64,000 nucleotides of DNA from Lucifuga dentata. Its lineage: Eukaryota; Chordata; Actinopteri; Ophidiiformes; Bythitidae. This document shows, one piece after another, positions 24,743 to 36,599 of this stretch; the stretch's first letter is position 1; the number at the start of each line of letters is the position of its first letter. Location: NCBI GenBank assembly GCA_014773175.1, contig VXCM01002875.1, forward strand, positions 1-64,000, read 5' to 3'. Both the position numbers and the translations under genes were made by a program. Under the pieces are notes generated by a model, which saw only the letters and a list, made by a program, of their open reading frames with translations, did no database searches and had not been told where the DNA came from.

Positions 24743-25363
24743 TGCTGCATTCGACAGAACTCAGAACTCAGATTTTTTTTACTTCCTACTTCGAAAAATG
24801 CGTTGGAATGGCATTTGAAGTTGGAGCTCCGACTGGGAAACTCGGACCAAAATGATCTACCCCGACTTCATGAGTATGACGTCACTCAACACGGCAGCAC
24901 CCATGGAAACAAGCTTTATGAATGAAAATGATCAGCTAATAGGCAAATAAAGTATTTTTTTTTACATGACATTGAAATAAAAAATCAAAATATATTGCCA
25001 TGGTAACTATCTACACTGTATAATAACTGTTTGCCATTGATACGTAAGTGTAAATAATTTCAGAATATTACTTCCCTACAGAAATGTTTAATACTGTGAT
25101 TAATATAATTTAAAACAACACAACCAAACAGTCCTGTAGTCTAACTTTACTTTAGTTAGTATTTATTATTAAGTTTATTTAATCTTACAGTANGTCCTGT
25201 AGTCTAACTTTACTTTAGTTAGTATTTATTATTAAGTTTATTTAATCTTACAGTATTTATTGGTGTTCAGCCATGCTTTTTTGTTTACATTCGTCTGGAA
25301 TGGTTTGAGGTCGGAACTTCCAACTGGGAAAAATCCAACTTCCAAGGTCTGTCGAATGCAGCG
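24743..25363 (+). mobile_element. PIF/Harbinger-like MITE, copy 1
   Basis: Left TGCTGCATTCGACAGAACTC, right GGTCTGTCGAATGCAGCG, inverted. It is flanked by TTA on both sides (24740-24742 and 25364-25366), a 3-bp target duplication as made by Harbinger transposases. About 70 bp is doubled around an n at 25193 (assembly overlap). The interior is collinear with the copy at 55168. Non-autonomous. Confidence 0.75.
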
Positions 25364-26769
25364 TTACTTCTGTGTGATTAGCAAGAGAAAAGACGTATAG
25401 GTCAACTGTATCTTTGCTCATAAAAATAACATCTAACAGCTACGCAACATGTCAAAACAAAATGCTGCAAAGGGAACTGTGTTTTTCTGTGTGCTGCCAT
25501 TTTGTTGTGTGTTTATGTGAGATAAGTTGAACAAGGTGGGTCTTGAGTTTCCGACTGAGAATTCAGTGTTGAAGGCACATTTCCATGCCGCGGGTTGGGT
25601 TTTCCTTAGTTTTAAGTGCAATAATTGCAACGTCATGTTCCATTTCACCTGCCTCAACTTTTTATTATTAATACCAGTAGACTCCGCTTCTCCTTTTGTC
25701 TAATCCTTTCTGATGAAAGGTGGAAATTTGCATCACACTGACATACATCTTTTGAAGTTGCCATGGGAATGCCGTTGGAGTTCGGAATTCCGTTTAAAGC
25801 TTGTCCTCGTGCAACAAAAACAAAAACACTTCATTTGATTAGTGAACCCAGAGCTTCCACTCGTTTATCAGCTCATTATTAGCCTAATTAGCTGCACCTG
25901 CATCCAGCCTCATCACCAGCTTTATGCAAACTTTACAGCTTCTTAGTCTGTAGCTACAGAATAACATCTAACACACCAAATCCTCAGAAACAGTCCACAT
26001 TTCTTCTACGTCAACTCAAAGGGAAAGTTAAGTAAAGGAGACTGTATCTCAGGCGGCTTTGATTATGTGGAAGCAGACGTCTCATTACAGGAGAAGCACA
26101 GGAACTCATTTGCATAAGGAATTCTAAAGTTTTTGCATCTCAGAGCTGCATATTTGAACTTTGTGGCTTAAATCATGACTCCAGAGTAGAATTAATACAG
26201 AAGATGAAATAAGTGTGGAGCCACAGATGGAATTCTTCCAGTAAAGTCAGTTTGGAAGTATGGTTGTTGTGTAGTAAATTCAGTTTATTGTGTTAAATGC
26301 AGTCGAGTTTGATTACTTGGAATGTATTTTCAATGATGTTTCACAAGCAGACAAAAGAAGATTTTTATCATATTAGGCACAAGAGGGCATAACAAGCTTT
26401 TTTTTTCCAATTAAACCCGCTGTGCTTCGCTGTGACTCCAGCCCTCAGCATCAAACCAGATTAAAACATCACTTTCTGTCATGGCGGCTCTGCGGTGCCG
26501 TTTGGCTCCTCAGAATCAGACACAAATTAAATACACAATCTCACAGCTTGATGTTGCGCTCACAGCATCACCTCGTTAAAGATGTTATTTCACTGAATTT
26601 GGAGATAAACGGCGTCAACAGCCTCGTTTGATGTTATTTAGTGAAATTTTATTTTATGTAATGAGAATTTCTTTTGTTACTTTTGTACAACCGTTTGGTG
26701 CTTTAAATGTTGTCTTGCTGTATGAATGCATGACTTGTCAATGTGACAGCTCAGTGTTTACTACTTTCA
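25364..26769. other. Unannotated spacer
   Basis: No gene. An octamer-like ATTTGCAT lies near 26108. Frames at 25433-25657 and 26422-26631 have no recognisable domain. Confidence 0.45.
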
Positions 26770-27665
26770 TGTCAGAAAATAGAACTGAAAATATTTTGCA
26801 TCATTTTTTAGGAGTAATACTGATAGTTTATCCTGGAAGAGGCATACTGACTTCGTTGTCAAAAAATCAATGAAAGCTCTTGGTATAATCAGAAAGATTT
26901 CTTATTTTGTAAATCCTCTCTTATAGTATTTTATCACAGTATTTTATTCGTATTTGAATTACTGTAATATTATATGGGAAAACACATATACTACACATCT
27001 TAGTGGACTGCTTCAAGTGCAGAAGAAATCTGTTAGATTAGTTTCCTCTTCTCACAGCCAGAAACCATCAGCCCCCCTTTTTCATTTGCTCAGCCTCTTA
27101 ACAGTATATAATATAAATATACTGCAAACCTGTGTGTTTATTTATAAAATTTTATTAATTCTCAGGTACCTAAAGTTTTTACGGATTCTTTTGCACCAGT
27201 GCAGATGTCCGTTTTTGTTCAGGTAATGTGGTCTGTTTTTCATTTTGACAGAACTGCAGTTTTATGGAATTCATACCTGATGTAGAACAATGAGCAACAT
27301 CATTTTATTCCTTTAAAAAATTACTGAAGCTGACTCTTATTAATACAATCATGTCATTACTGGTAGAAAAGTGACTGTTTTTTGATTTTCTGTAATCTGA
27401 GTCACTTTTGTCCTTTTTTGTTTTGTATGGATTAAACTGGAGATGATTATTGTTGGGGAGGGGTATAAGCCTGTGTCTTTTTACCTCTCCTGCACGAGAA
27501 CTACAGTAGGTTATGTTGATTATTTTCCTGATTCTTTCCTGATTTCCTGAGTATTATTTTCCTGATTTTCCTGTTTTTTGTGATTCTTTGTTTCTTTTTG
27601 TTTTTTAATTATGATTCTTACATAATCGTGCAAATCAAATGAAATGAAATTAAATGAAATATATT
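26770..27665 (+). mobile_element. L2-type LINE 3' fragment
   Basis: Relic of ORF2 downstream of the catalytic core. A frame near 26790 reads FLGVIL, then after a frameshift KKSMKALGIIRKISYFV, then a plus-strand frame from 26954 reads NYCNIIWENTYTTHLSGLLQ, followed by QKKSVRLVSS and PLFHLLSLLTVYNINILQ. These blocks (FLGV, YCNIIWGNT, QKKxxRxI) are the usual order in L2/Rex-like LINEs. The 3' end is a short AAATGAAAT-type tandem tail at about 27633-27665, as expected for this group. Several frameshifts and stops: inactive. Confidence 0.8.
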
Positions 27666-28785
27666 ATCTCCTTGGTCATGTTGCTGTTTCTGCATCGAGG
27701 CATGCCACACAGCATGAGAACCACTGGCATATAGTACAATTTAGCTACAATGATGGGTTCATATCCATTCTCATACATGTTTTATTTAATCACGTCCACG
27801 ATCATCCCTGATGGTTAAACAAACACGTTTAGTTGCTTCAAACCATCTGAATGCTCAAAACGTATATTCTGTTTAATGTTTATCCACATGACCATAAAAT
27901 GTATTTTGCTTCTGTAACATAGCTGCATATGAATCATTCCTATGAGATGTGAAGAATCCCTAAAGTTCCATCAAAAGGTTCAGTCTGAACAGTTTTACCC
28001 AGATTCAGCTGTGGAAAAGTAAAGTTTGACCACGTTTGAATTGGAGTCAGAGAATGAGGATTTTGACAGTATATTTCTCCAGCAGCATCAAGCACAGCAA
28101 AGAGCATAAATCTGTCACACTGAGTTATAGTGACATGAAACGCATTTCTCAGGACAGGATGGAGCACCGTGGATCTCGACTAATCCACATGCAGCAGGAC
28201 AGAGTGGATTTGAAGCCCTTTGTCTCATGTCTGATCTCAGATGAGACGCTGCATGTTATGTGTCTGCAGTAAAAATGCATCACAGCTGAACTCCAAAAAA
28301 CACAAGTTCAATTTGAACTCAGCTTCAATCTACCATAAGTGATCTGGAATATTAAATTCTGTATCTGGACAAAAATGTTGTACCAAATTACCTCTAAATG
28401 TTGAGAAATATCTGAATTCTGCTTCACAGAGTCACAACCATTCACTCATTCACTGTATAGAGTTTTGACTTTACTTACTACTATGTACTAGGTACTAGGT
28501 ACTTTACTTGAATATTTCCATTCTAGGAAACTTTTTTCACTTCAAGAGATTCACTACATTTATCTGAATTTACATTCAAAACATGAGATGAACTCAAGAT
28601 TAAAGATTGAGCCCTCCCTTTATTATCATTAGTAGAGGAAATTCAGCTAAATTCATGTAACATGGAGAAGAAAAAACAGACACAAGATGCACTGATGTTA
28701 ACATTTAAGACTAAAAGGGATTAACCAACCAATTAAAAACACTAATTAAACATTCACACTTATGGTTTTAGAAGCATGTAAACCT
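27666..28785. other. Unannotated spacer
   Basis: Possible degenerate AGTAA/TACTT-type repeat words at about 28470-28570 (ACTAGGTACTTTACTTGAAT). No supported gene. Confidence 0.4.
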
Positions 28786-29373
28786 TTAAAGGACCATACC
28801 GCCATTTTGCATGTTTGAGCCTAATATATTCAATTTTCATACATGTTACATTACTGACAATCATTTTCCAAAGGATAAAACCGTATTTCAGCTTTCCTGA
28901 TATTTTGCAAATTCTCTTAATCTTTCAAAATCAAATATTCAGGTGATACACCCACCTTAAAAATCCATGTTTCTCCTGCTAATAGTTACACAGCCTTATG
29001 AAGTCACAGTCATTTAAATTTTTCCATAAACGCAGGTCTTCTTTTGGGAATATATTCCCCAGTGGAGACATACATTCACTCCACGCTTTTTATTGCGCTT
29101 AAACACTAAAATTATGTAATTTCTAAAAAAAAAAAATACCTGAATACATGTCTTGTTGGTGATGTTCCCAAGAACATTTCAAGTATCAATAAGTTGATTT
29201 TAATAGCGTACCAGAATGAACTGAAACCAATGGCGGTCTGGAAGGTAGGAAAAACATTTTTAATTCACCGATCTAGTAGTATGGTTTGGGAAATGATTGT
29301 CAGTAACTTTATGTGTATGAAAATTGAATATATTAGGCTCAAAACATGTAAAATGGCCGGTATGGTCCTTTAA
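28786..29373 (-). mobile_element. TTAA-flanked MITE, full copy in reverse
   Basis: Left TTAAAGGACCATACCGCC, right GGTATGGTCCTTTAA, complete interior without n, 588 bp. With 9836-10414 this is the best copy for a family consensus. Confidence 0.92.
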
Positions 29374-30150
29374 ACTCATGACTCCACAGCTAATTGGAAT
29401 CAGGTGTTCCACAGTGAGCTGGGATTGGAGATGTGGGTTGTAGAGGAACTCTGAGCTTGTTAAAAGGAAAACGAAGTGCCTTCCCTCTCCTTTACTTTAT
29501 ACTTTCCTCTTTAGGAGGTCTGAATATACAAAAATCCCCTAAACTGGAGGTATGAGGTTTTCAGCCTCTGCTGAAGCTAAATTCTGCAGTAATTCATTAA
29601 CTTTGAACACCTGAATACAGTTTCCAGCTAAGAGGATCCCTTTCCAGATCTCAATCAAATTGGAGCATCATGGACAATTTTTTCCATTGGGATTACTGTA
29701 TTACTGTGGAAGAAACTGAAAAAAAAAATACTGAAAATCACCCAATCATGAATGTTAAGAAATCTTTTTTTTTTTTTTTTTTTTTACAATTCCAGACTGA
29801 TCCAATTCTACACTAAAAATTTGTGTTCTTCCCTGAGCAATGTTTCACCCTTCTACCATGAAATTTATAAAATTCACCTTTCTATGAAAATTGGTTCTGA
29901 ACTTTTTGAGGAATACTGCTAACAAAAAAAAACAAACAAAAAAAACAGGCATAACTGAAACATAAAAAAATTTAGGACTTTTGCTAGTAAAAAAGTAAAA
30001 CTTAAATTTGTATATATCTTCAATCACTGGGTAGCAGCTTTTCTACTGCCAAACACTCTAAAATATAAAAACTAATTCCACTTCTAATGAAGCCAAGCTA
30101 TTTTGCAAACAAAGATGCTCCCAAAAAAAAAAAAAAAAAAAAGGCAGAAT
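29374..30150. other. Unannotated AT-rich spacer
   Basis: Poly-T at 29766-29785 and poly-A at 30124-30142. Nothing else recognised. Confidence 0.5.
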
Positions 30151-30154
30151 AAAT

Positions 30155-30735
30155 TGTCAGTTTTTATTAGCGTCCTCTCATAAAGAGAAAGCTCCACAGA
30201 CACGAGCAGGAACTTTGCTTGTATGCTAATTCCAGTTAATCGGGCAGCTTTTTGTGTTTTCCCTTCCTCTGCTCTGCTGAGGGATATCTGGGGATATTTG
30301 CTCGCTCATTAGGATTCCTGGCAGGTGAGCTCCGAGACGAAACTCTGCCGAGGTGCTCCAGGTCGGATTAGGACAGAAAACAAAGCACACAGTCTCGCCT
30401 GTAACCCACTTTCTTTGATTTATTTATGTCCTTATAATTCAGTATATACGCCGAGTCTCGACTGCAGCGGAACAAGAACAATTACTTATTAATATACACG
30501 TACTCCAAAAGGCCGGTCGAGTCCTAATCGCCTTAACTGCGATGGAAGGGTTCAGAAAGAGGAAGTGACAGAAAAGTAATCCATAAAGCTGCATGACAGT
30601 CTGGCTTTCAGGGTTTCTGCATGTAATTAATGTGGTCCAGCAGCTTCTCAGATCTGTCTGATTCACTTACTTTCATTCTGGCTGCACATAACAGATTGCT
30701 CACGTTATTAAATTAAATTAGTGTAGAAGCAGTCT
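30155..30735. promoter_or_regulatory. Candidate conserved non-coding element
   Basis: Non-repetitive, balanced-GC block with ATGCTAATTCCAGTTAATCG, CAATTACTTATTAATATAC and CATGTAATTAATGTGG. No transposon match; a short minus frame at 30439-30666 has no recognisable domain. Candidate enhancer-like DNA. Confidence 0.3.
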
Positions 30736-30952
30736 CCTCCGTCTGTATCGCTTTGATTCTTTTTAAAAGAATGCTGAGTTTCTGAGTAGAAGAAGAGTGG
30801 AGCTTTAGAATATTATTACACTAAGTATTCTCAGACCTTGGTTTTTTTTTATTGCAGTTGACCAATTTTTAACTCAAAGTTTTCTTACACACTTGATTTT
30901 CAACTTCATTTTATTCATATTTTATTGGACTCTTTATAATTCAATTTTCTTG

Positions 30953-30989
30953 CAAAAAAAAAAAAAAAAAANAAAAAAAAAAAAAAAAA
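30953..30989. repeat. Poly-A run with n
   Basis: A homopolymer broken by n at 30972. Confidence 0.9.
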
Positions 30990-31031
30990 CAAGACTTCTG
31001 CAAAGGAGGAATGATGAGATGAGATTTGGAC

Positions 31032-31099
31032 TTAAAGGAGCATACCGGCTATTTTGCATGTTTGAGCCTAATATATTCAATTTTCATACACGTAACGTT
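31032..31099 (+). mobile_element. Isolated left TIR of the TTAA MITE
   Basis: TTAAAGGAGCATACCGGC plus the rest of the terminal repeat, ending abruptly at 31099 next to the inverted duplication. Confidence 0.8.
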
Positions 31100-31103
31100 T
31101 TGC

Positions 31104-31590
31104 CCTCTTTCTTACTGCTTTTATTCTCAAAATATTCCAAAGACAGGCTGTCCTAAAAGGCTGTTTCACCAATTTTATCCATTCTATTACTAGGAGAAAA
31201 AAATGTGCAAATGTAACATAAAAGGTTTTTCGATGTAGCCTTATAAATCACCATGAGCAGCCGTCACCAAAGGAACACATTTAAAAAGCCTCTAATTAAT
31301 GCTGTAATATCACCTTTTAATAAAAATCATTCAAGAAAATGTGCTTAAAGGACCATAACGTCAATTTTGCATGTACAAGCCTAATATATTAAATTTTCAT
31401 ACATGTAACATTACTGACAATCATTTTCCAAAGCATACTACTGGAACAGCGAATTAAAAATGGTTTTCCTACCTTCCAGACCTCCATTGGTTTCAGTTCA
31501 TTCTGGTACGCTATTATAATCAACTTGTTGATACTTGAAACATTCTTGGGATAGGTAATCCATCATCACCAACAAGATGTGTATTCAGGT
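31104..31590 (+). repeat. Left arm of a near-identical inverted duplication
   Basis: 31104-31344 is unique-looking sequence and 31345-31590 is the left half of a TTAA MITE. The same sequence occurs in reverse complement at 33088-33582 with only about two differences in the unique part and none seen in the MITE half. The arm ends exactly at a single n (31591). Confidence 0.85.
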
Positions 31591-32039
31591 NAAATATCAG
31601 GAAAGCTGAAATACGGTTTTATCCTTTGGGAAATGATTGTCAGTAACGTAACATGTATGAAAATTGAATAGACCAGTGCAGTGCCCATTGAAAACATGCA
31701 TGTTTGGGAACCGGGCTGGAATTTATGGTGTGCGCCGCAGCCTGCCGTAAGTGGCCGTGGAGCGGAGCCTATGCTGCTGTGCCCAGCGTGTATCCTGCTG
31801 CGTGCGGACTACTTTTTACCAGCACAGCTCAATTGGAGAACCGCTCAGCCAAACAACTTCACACGTGACATTGCACGTCCTCGAGTCCTGAGCAATATAC
31901 TTGCCAAATATCATCTTCATACAGTGCCAAGTTCTAGAAATAATGATGCCACGAACAGACAGACACACAGAGTTACTGTATTTATAAATAGATTAGGCTC
32001 AAAAACATGCAAAAATGGGTGGTATGGTCCTTTAAATCA
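31345..32039 (+). mobile_element. TTAA MITE joined across an n, with an insertion in its right TIR
   Basis: The left half runs 31345-31590. After the n at 31591 come the last about 80 bp of the interior and right TIR, split by about 320 bp of foreign sequence at 31671-31991. The TIR then resumes and ends GGTATGGTCCTTTAA near 32036. The n join may connect two different copies. Confidence 0.7.
31671..31991. mobile_element. Unclassified insertion inside a MITE TIR
   Basis: It interrupts the TIR between TGAATA and ATTAGGCTC. It starts GACCAGTGCAGTGCCCATTG, is GC-richer than its host, and ends with GAACAGACAGACACACAGAG and TTTATAAATAG. An AAATA-like word at the right end resembles the left flank GAATA, so a short target duplication is possible. 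It could be the 3' end of a LINE or a SINE; not identified. Confidence 0.5.
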
Positions 32040-32167
32040 AACTTGCATTTCAGTTTCACTTCATTTCTTTTGGCGTTTTTTTCAGAGGATTTCTAAAAGG
32101 CAATGCACTGATTTACACAGAAATGTCCTCGTATCCAAACAAATTACATCATTTCATTCGAGTAAGA

Positions 32168-32169
<2 letters not shown>

Positions 32170-32211
<42 letters not shown>
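32170..32211. repeat. (GT)n microsatellite
   Basis: About 20 GT units. Confidence 0.95.
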
Positions 32212-32212
<1 letters not shown>

Positions 32213-32764
32213 CAGCTCCTGCAGCCTGTAAGAGCCCAGATTTCTCTGCAATCAATCAGGGAAGCTTTTCCATTTACTTGTCATGTGGGAAATCACAAAA
32301 ACAACTGTTAAAAAACCCCTCCATCTGTCGTGGAGTCAGCAGAATGTAAAAAAGCAACACGGTGACGCCACTTCATCCCCAACAAAGCCATTCCTCTGAA
32401 TGACATGTCTCCTCCGTCTTCCCATTCCAAGCCAAGTTTGCTTCTCTTTGAATTAATGCTTACCCTCCCAAAGCCCAGTCGCGCGTCACGTTTACCATTA
32501 AATTTAAATGATTTTTGTCAAACCTTTTACCTAATAATCATCTTTCTGATAATTTATGATCAGAAAATGAGATGGGATGAATGTTGTCTGCTGTATTCAT
32601 CAATATTTTGATCAGACAGGTCAGATATGGTAACATAAATATCCAGATACACAAGCCATTTTTGTACACGGTTCATTCCTGATGGATGGCATCATCATCC
32701 GACAGTTCATTCATCTCTGTGCCATAATCTACATTTCATCAGGAGAATGTAAAATTAGTTGTTT
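32212..32764. other. Unannotated spacer
   Basis: No gene or repeat recognised. Confidence 0.5.
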
Positions 32765-33273
32765 TTAAAGGACCATACCACCCATTTTGCATGTTTGAGC
32801 CTAATATATTCAATTTTCATACATGTTACGTTACTGACAATCATTTCCCAAAGGATAAAACCGTATTTCAGCTTTCCTGATATTTTGCAAAATCTCTTAA
32901 TCTTTCAAAATCAAATATTCAAGCGATACACCCACCTTAAAAATCCATATTTGTCCTGCTAATAGTTATGAAGCCTTATGGTTGTTTAAAATTTTCCATA
33001 AACGCAGGTCTTCTTTTGGGACTATATTCCCCAGTGGAGGCATACATTCACTCCACGCTTTTTATTGCGCTTAAACGCTAAAATTANCAACAAGTTGATT
33101 ATAATAGCGTACCAGAATGAACTGAAACCAATGGAGGTCTGGAAGGTAGGAAAACCATTTTTAATTCGCTGTTCCAGTAGTATGCTTTGGAAAATGATTG
33201 TCAGTAATGTTACATGTATGAAAATTTAATATATTAGGCTTGTACATGCAAAATTGACGTTATGGTCCTTTAA
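32765..33273 (-). mobile_element. TTAA MITE, reverse, joined across an n
   Basis: Left TTAAAGGACCATACCACCC, interior in reverse to 33086, n at 33087, then the other half ending TATGGTCCTTTAA at 33273. The part right of the n belongs to the inverted duplication. Confidence 0.8.
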
Positions 33274-33582
33274 GCACATTTTCTTGAATGATTTTTATTA
33301 AAAGGTGATATTACAGCATTAATTAGAGGCTTTTTAAATGTGTTCCTTTGGTGACGGCTGCTCATGGTGATTTATAAGGCTACATCGAAAAACCTTTTAT
33401 GTCNAATGTGTTCCTTTGGTGACGGCTGCTCATGGTGATTTATAAGGCTACATCGAAAAACCTTTTATGTCACATTTGCACATTTTTTTCTCCTAGTAAT
33501 AGAATGGATAAAATTGGTGAAATAGCCTTTTAGGACAGCCTGTCTTTGGAATATTTTGAGAATAAAAGCAGTAAGAAAGAGG
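33088..33582 (-). repeat. Right arm of the inverted duplication
   Basis: Reverse complement of 31104-31590. It also holds an extra block of about 55 bp doubled around an n at 33404. Homology ends at about 33582, where the two arms differ after AAGAAAGAGG. Confidence 0.85.
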
Positions 33583-33985
33583 CAGAAAGAGAAAGGCAAC
33601 GCTGGCCGGCTGTTTCCACAGGGCACCAATCAAGAGCAAGAACAACATTAGCATTCCGGCCCGACACCAAGGCATTACTGAACGTCTTAAGCCAGAACCA
33701 ATTGATTTTCACTGCCGTTCCCTTATTTCATCCTGATAGGTGAAATATGCAGCTCGATGTGTTTTCACGTCTGTTAGCTATGAGCTGTTGATGAGCACGT
33801 TCAGACCGCAGGAATGCAACTCTCACCACCCAGCGTGTCAGGGGTGATGGAAATTAGAAATTCGCTTCTTACATTAAAGTGAGTGACAACAGGCTGATTT
33901 TCCAGTCGAGATGATGGTCCTCTTCTCTTTCTTTTTTTTTTTTCCATGACCACAAGCACACTGTTGTAAGTTTGAGGCAGAGGCG
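33583..33985. other. Unannotated spacer
   Basis: No gene or repeat recognised. Confidence 0.5.
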
Positions 33986-33989
33986 GCTG

Positions 33990-34500
33990 AGTGGGTGGAT
34001 TTGTGAATTTTGTATGTTAAGTCAACAGAAGCTGGAGCCTGAAAGCAGGATGCTGCTGCTGCTGGACGCAAAGAGCAGAGGCTCCTTATACGAGGCTTTT
34101 TGCTGCAGAGGAGCAGGAAGACGTGCCAAGCTCCACTCCTGTAGTGACAGACGCTTTTTAGCTATTAATCAACAGCCAGAGAAATTGAAAGGACAGCGAG
34201 TTGCTAATGGAACAATTTGTCTCACTGTGAGGGATTGAATTTCACTCCGCCATGGCTCCCGGCGTTGTACCATTCACCGCCATTAGCCATTGTGTCGGGC
34301 TGTTATGTTTTTTCTCCAGCACGGTTTCCCCTTAAAGAATGGCGGCCGTGGTGCATATTAAAGGTGCTACATGCTTTATTGTCACATCAATACATCAGCA
34401 GCCTCTATAGTGCATTTTAATTTGTGAGTCACAAGGACAATTTCACCATATTTATGACTCTGGATTATTTTATGCTGCAGGAAGATACTGAACAATGAGA
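33990..34500. promoter_or_regulatory. Candidate conserved non-coding element
   Basis: Long complex stretch with TTTTTAGCTATTAATCAAC, CGAGTTGCTAATGGAACAAT, a GGCGGCCGTGGTGC word and TTATTGTCACATCAATAC. No transposon similarity. The plus-strand frame 33972-34238 has no recognisable domain. It reads as regulatory DNA; untested. Confidence 0.35.
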
Positions 34501-34620
34501 AAAAAATGAGCCATTTTACTTTGCAAGTAATAAAGTAGAGAAATGGGCGGAGATGCAGCTTCCACGACTGTTTTTTTCTTCCTTTAATATACATTTGCAT
34601 TTAACAATAATCACGCTTGA

Positions 34621-34877
34621 ATGATTTAATTCTAATATAAATTCTAATATAAATTCGGTTCTTTTATGGCCATCTGTTGGAAATATTTCATCTTNAATTC
34701 TAATATAAATTCTAATATAAATTCGGTTCTTTTATGGCCATCTGTTGGAAATATTTCATCTTTGTTTTTGACTCTACACACTACATAAGACTCAGACAGC
34801 CAGAGGCACCAGAGTTCCAGCAAATTCCAAGTGTGTTTTTTTTTTTTTTTTTTTTTNTTTTTTTTTTTTTTTTTTTG
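34621..34877. repeat. Overlap-duplicated block and poly-T, both with n
   Basis: About 65 bp starting AATTCTAATATAAATTC occurs before and after the n at 34695. A poly-T broken by n lies at 34837-34876. Assembly artefacts. Confidence 0.8.
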
Positions 34878-35640
34878 CTCCATCCAGTTGCTGAGCTGAT
34901 CCCAAATCGATCCAAAATCTGATGCTGTTGATTATATTTACACAGTTCTACTGTAGTTTCAGCCTTCCAGCAGTATCACTAATGTATGCGTGTGTGTGTA
35001 CACAGTTTTGAATCTTTGACTTTAAAATTGCAATATATTAGAGTTTTCCAGTAAAGTGTATGATTGTTTGTACTAATGATTCAACCATGTGAGTTTTAAT
35101 GTTATATTGTCGTCACCTAACAGTGTTTCTGTGGAAAGTAAGATTTTTACATGACAGGATACATGACATAACTCCACTTATTTTAATGTCCTATACACCA
35201 TTGTATTCACTTCTATTCTAAGTCCATATAGTTTAAAGTTCATGTTTGTGGAAGTCCAAGATTGACCAATCAGATGACTTGGATAGATTTTATCAGACAA
35301 ACTTTGGAAATCCTTCAAATCAATTCAAACCATTTAAATGCAAAAGCATGTGGAAAAAAATCTTGTTTCATTTTTAGGTCTGTTCAAACCCAAATAAATG
35401 CATTAAAAATGTCTCAATAAGTAGGGAATGCCTGTGACTTTTACTGTTAACTATTCTTTGATGTAGCGCCTCTTTTTCTGCACTTTTGGCTGACAAAACT
35501 GTATATTTATTCAACCTCTCAGCATCAATGATGCATGATGAAAGGAAAAGCCAATTTTATAGCTCTCCTGCCTCTTTTTTCATCCAGTTTTCATTGTTTT
35601 CAGTCTTTTCTCCTCCACCTTCCCTTGGTTTCTCTCATTC
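34878..35640. other. Unannotated AT-rich spacer
   Basis: No gene or repeat recognised. Confidence 0.5.
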
Positions 35641-35649
35641 TTCCCATTC

Positions 35650-35925
35650 ATTCCCAGCAGGCCCATTATAAAAGACAGATTATTGATCCTGTTGCTCCTG
35701 AACAGCAGCTCGGCTTAGCGCCTCCCTATTATCTCCTGTCAGAAGCCGTGGCTCTCTGTCAGGATGTAAACACCGTCCTGCCTTTACGAGGTCCTCAGGA
35801 AGTGGCAGCCTGACTCTTCCTGAGAGGCTCATAAACACACGAGGCTGGACGGTGACTTGCAAATGACCATCGTTAGCGAAGTGAGGAGACGGCCGGAATG
35901 GAAAGATTCATCAGCAGGTTTGCTG
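35650..35925. promoter_or_regulatory. Candidate conserved non-coding element
   Basis: Balanced-GC, non-repetitive block with GACAGATTATTGATCCTG, CTCCCTATTATCTCCTGTC and CAAATGACCATCGTTAGCG. Open frames on both strands are short and domain-free. Confidence 0.28.
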
Positions 35926-36599
35926 ATGGGTATAGCTGGCTCCTTCATTCTGTCCTTTCATCATAAGTCTGGCAAAATAACTGCAACACATTAGCGAGAT
36001 TACTGCTAAAACTATAAAAGGCTGCATAGATGCACAGTTGGCTAAATGAGTTATTCCAACAAGACAATGTTGAGTTGTATTAAATCTGCATGTGGATCTG
36101 TAGCAAAATGCACATTTACACACACACAGATCCTGATTCAGGTTTTTTTTGTTTTTTTTTGTTTTTTTGCCCCATTTGTCCGATTTTTATATCCGAAAGT
36201 GTCTTTACATGGTTTTGGCCCATATCTGATAGCAGTGTTTACATGATTTTGATCTGAAATAACACGTGCACAGAGGGTTTAGTTACTGAGAAGAAAGATT
36301 TGTTGCAGCAATAATTGCTGCTACGTAATCCAAAGGCATTCATTTGGCAACCAATTATAGGACAAATAGACATAAGTGTAGGCAGAAATTGTTCATGAAA
36401 GGAACTGAGAAAAAGAAGACTTCTATTAATCAAAATTAAGGATCTATGTGAAACAGGACAACATGGTTGCATGAGCTCATCCAGGTCTGCAGGAGAACGA
36501 CTTCTCCTAGAACCAAACTTTCCACCAACTTTGGTAGAAAATCCTGAGAAACAGATCAACAGAAGCAGCATTTGCATTATTATTATTATTATTTTTTTT

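Noticed and set aside
31681..32349. Longest open frame in the window (222 codons, plus strand)
   Set aside because: It runs through the unclassified insertion, the MITE TIR and a (GT)n run. The Cys-Val tract is microsatellite; no domain or splice evidence.
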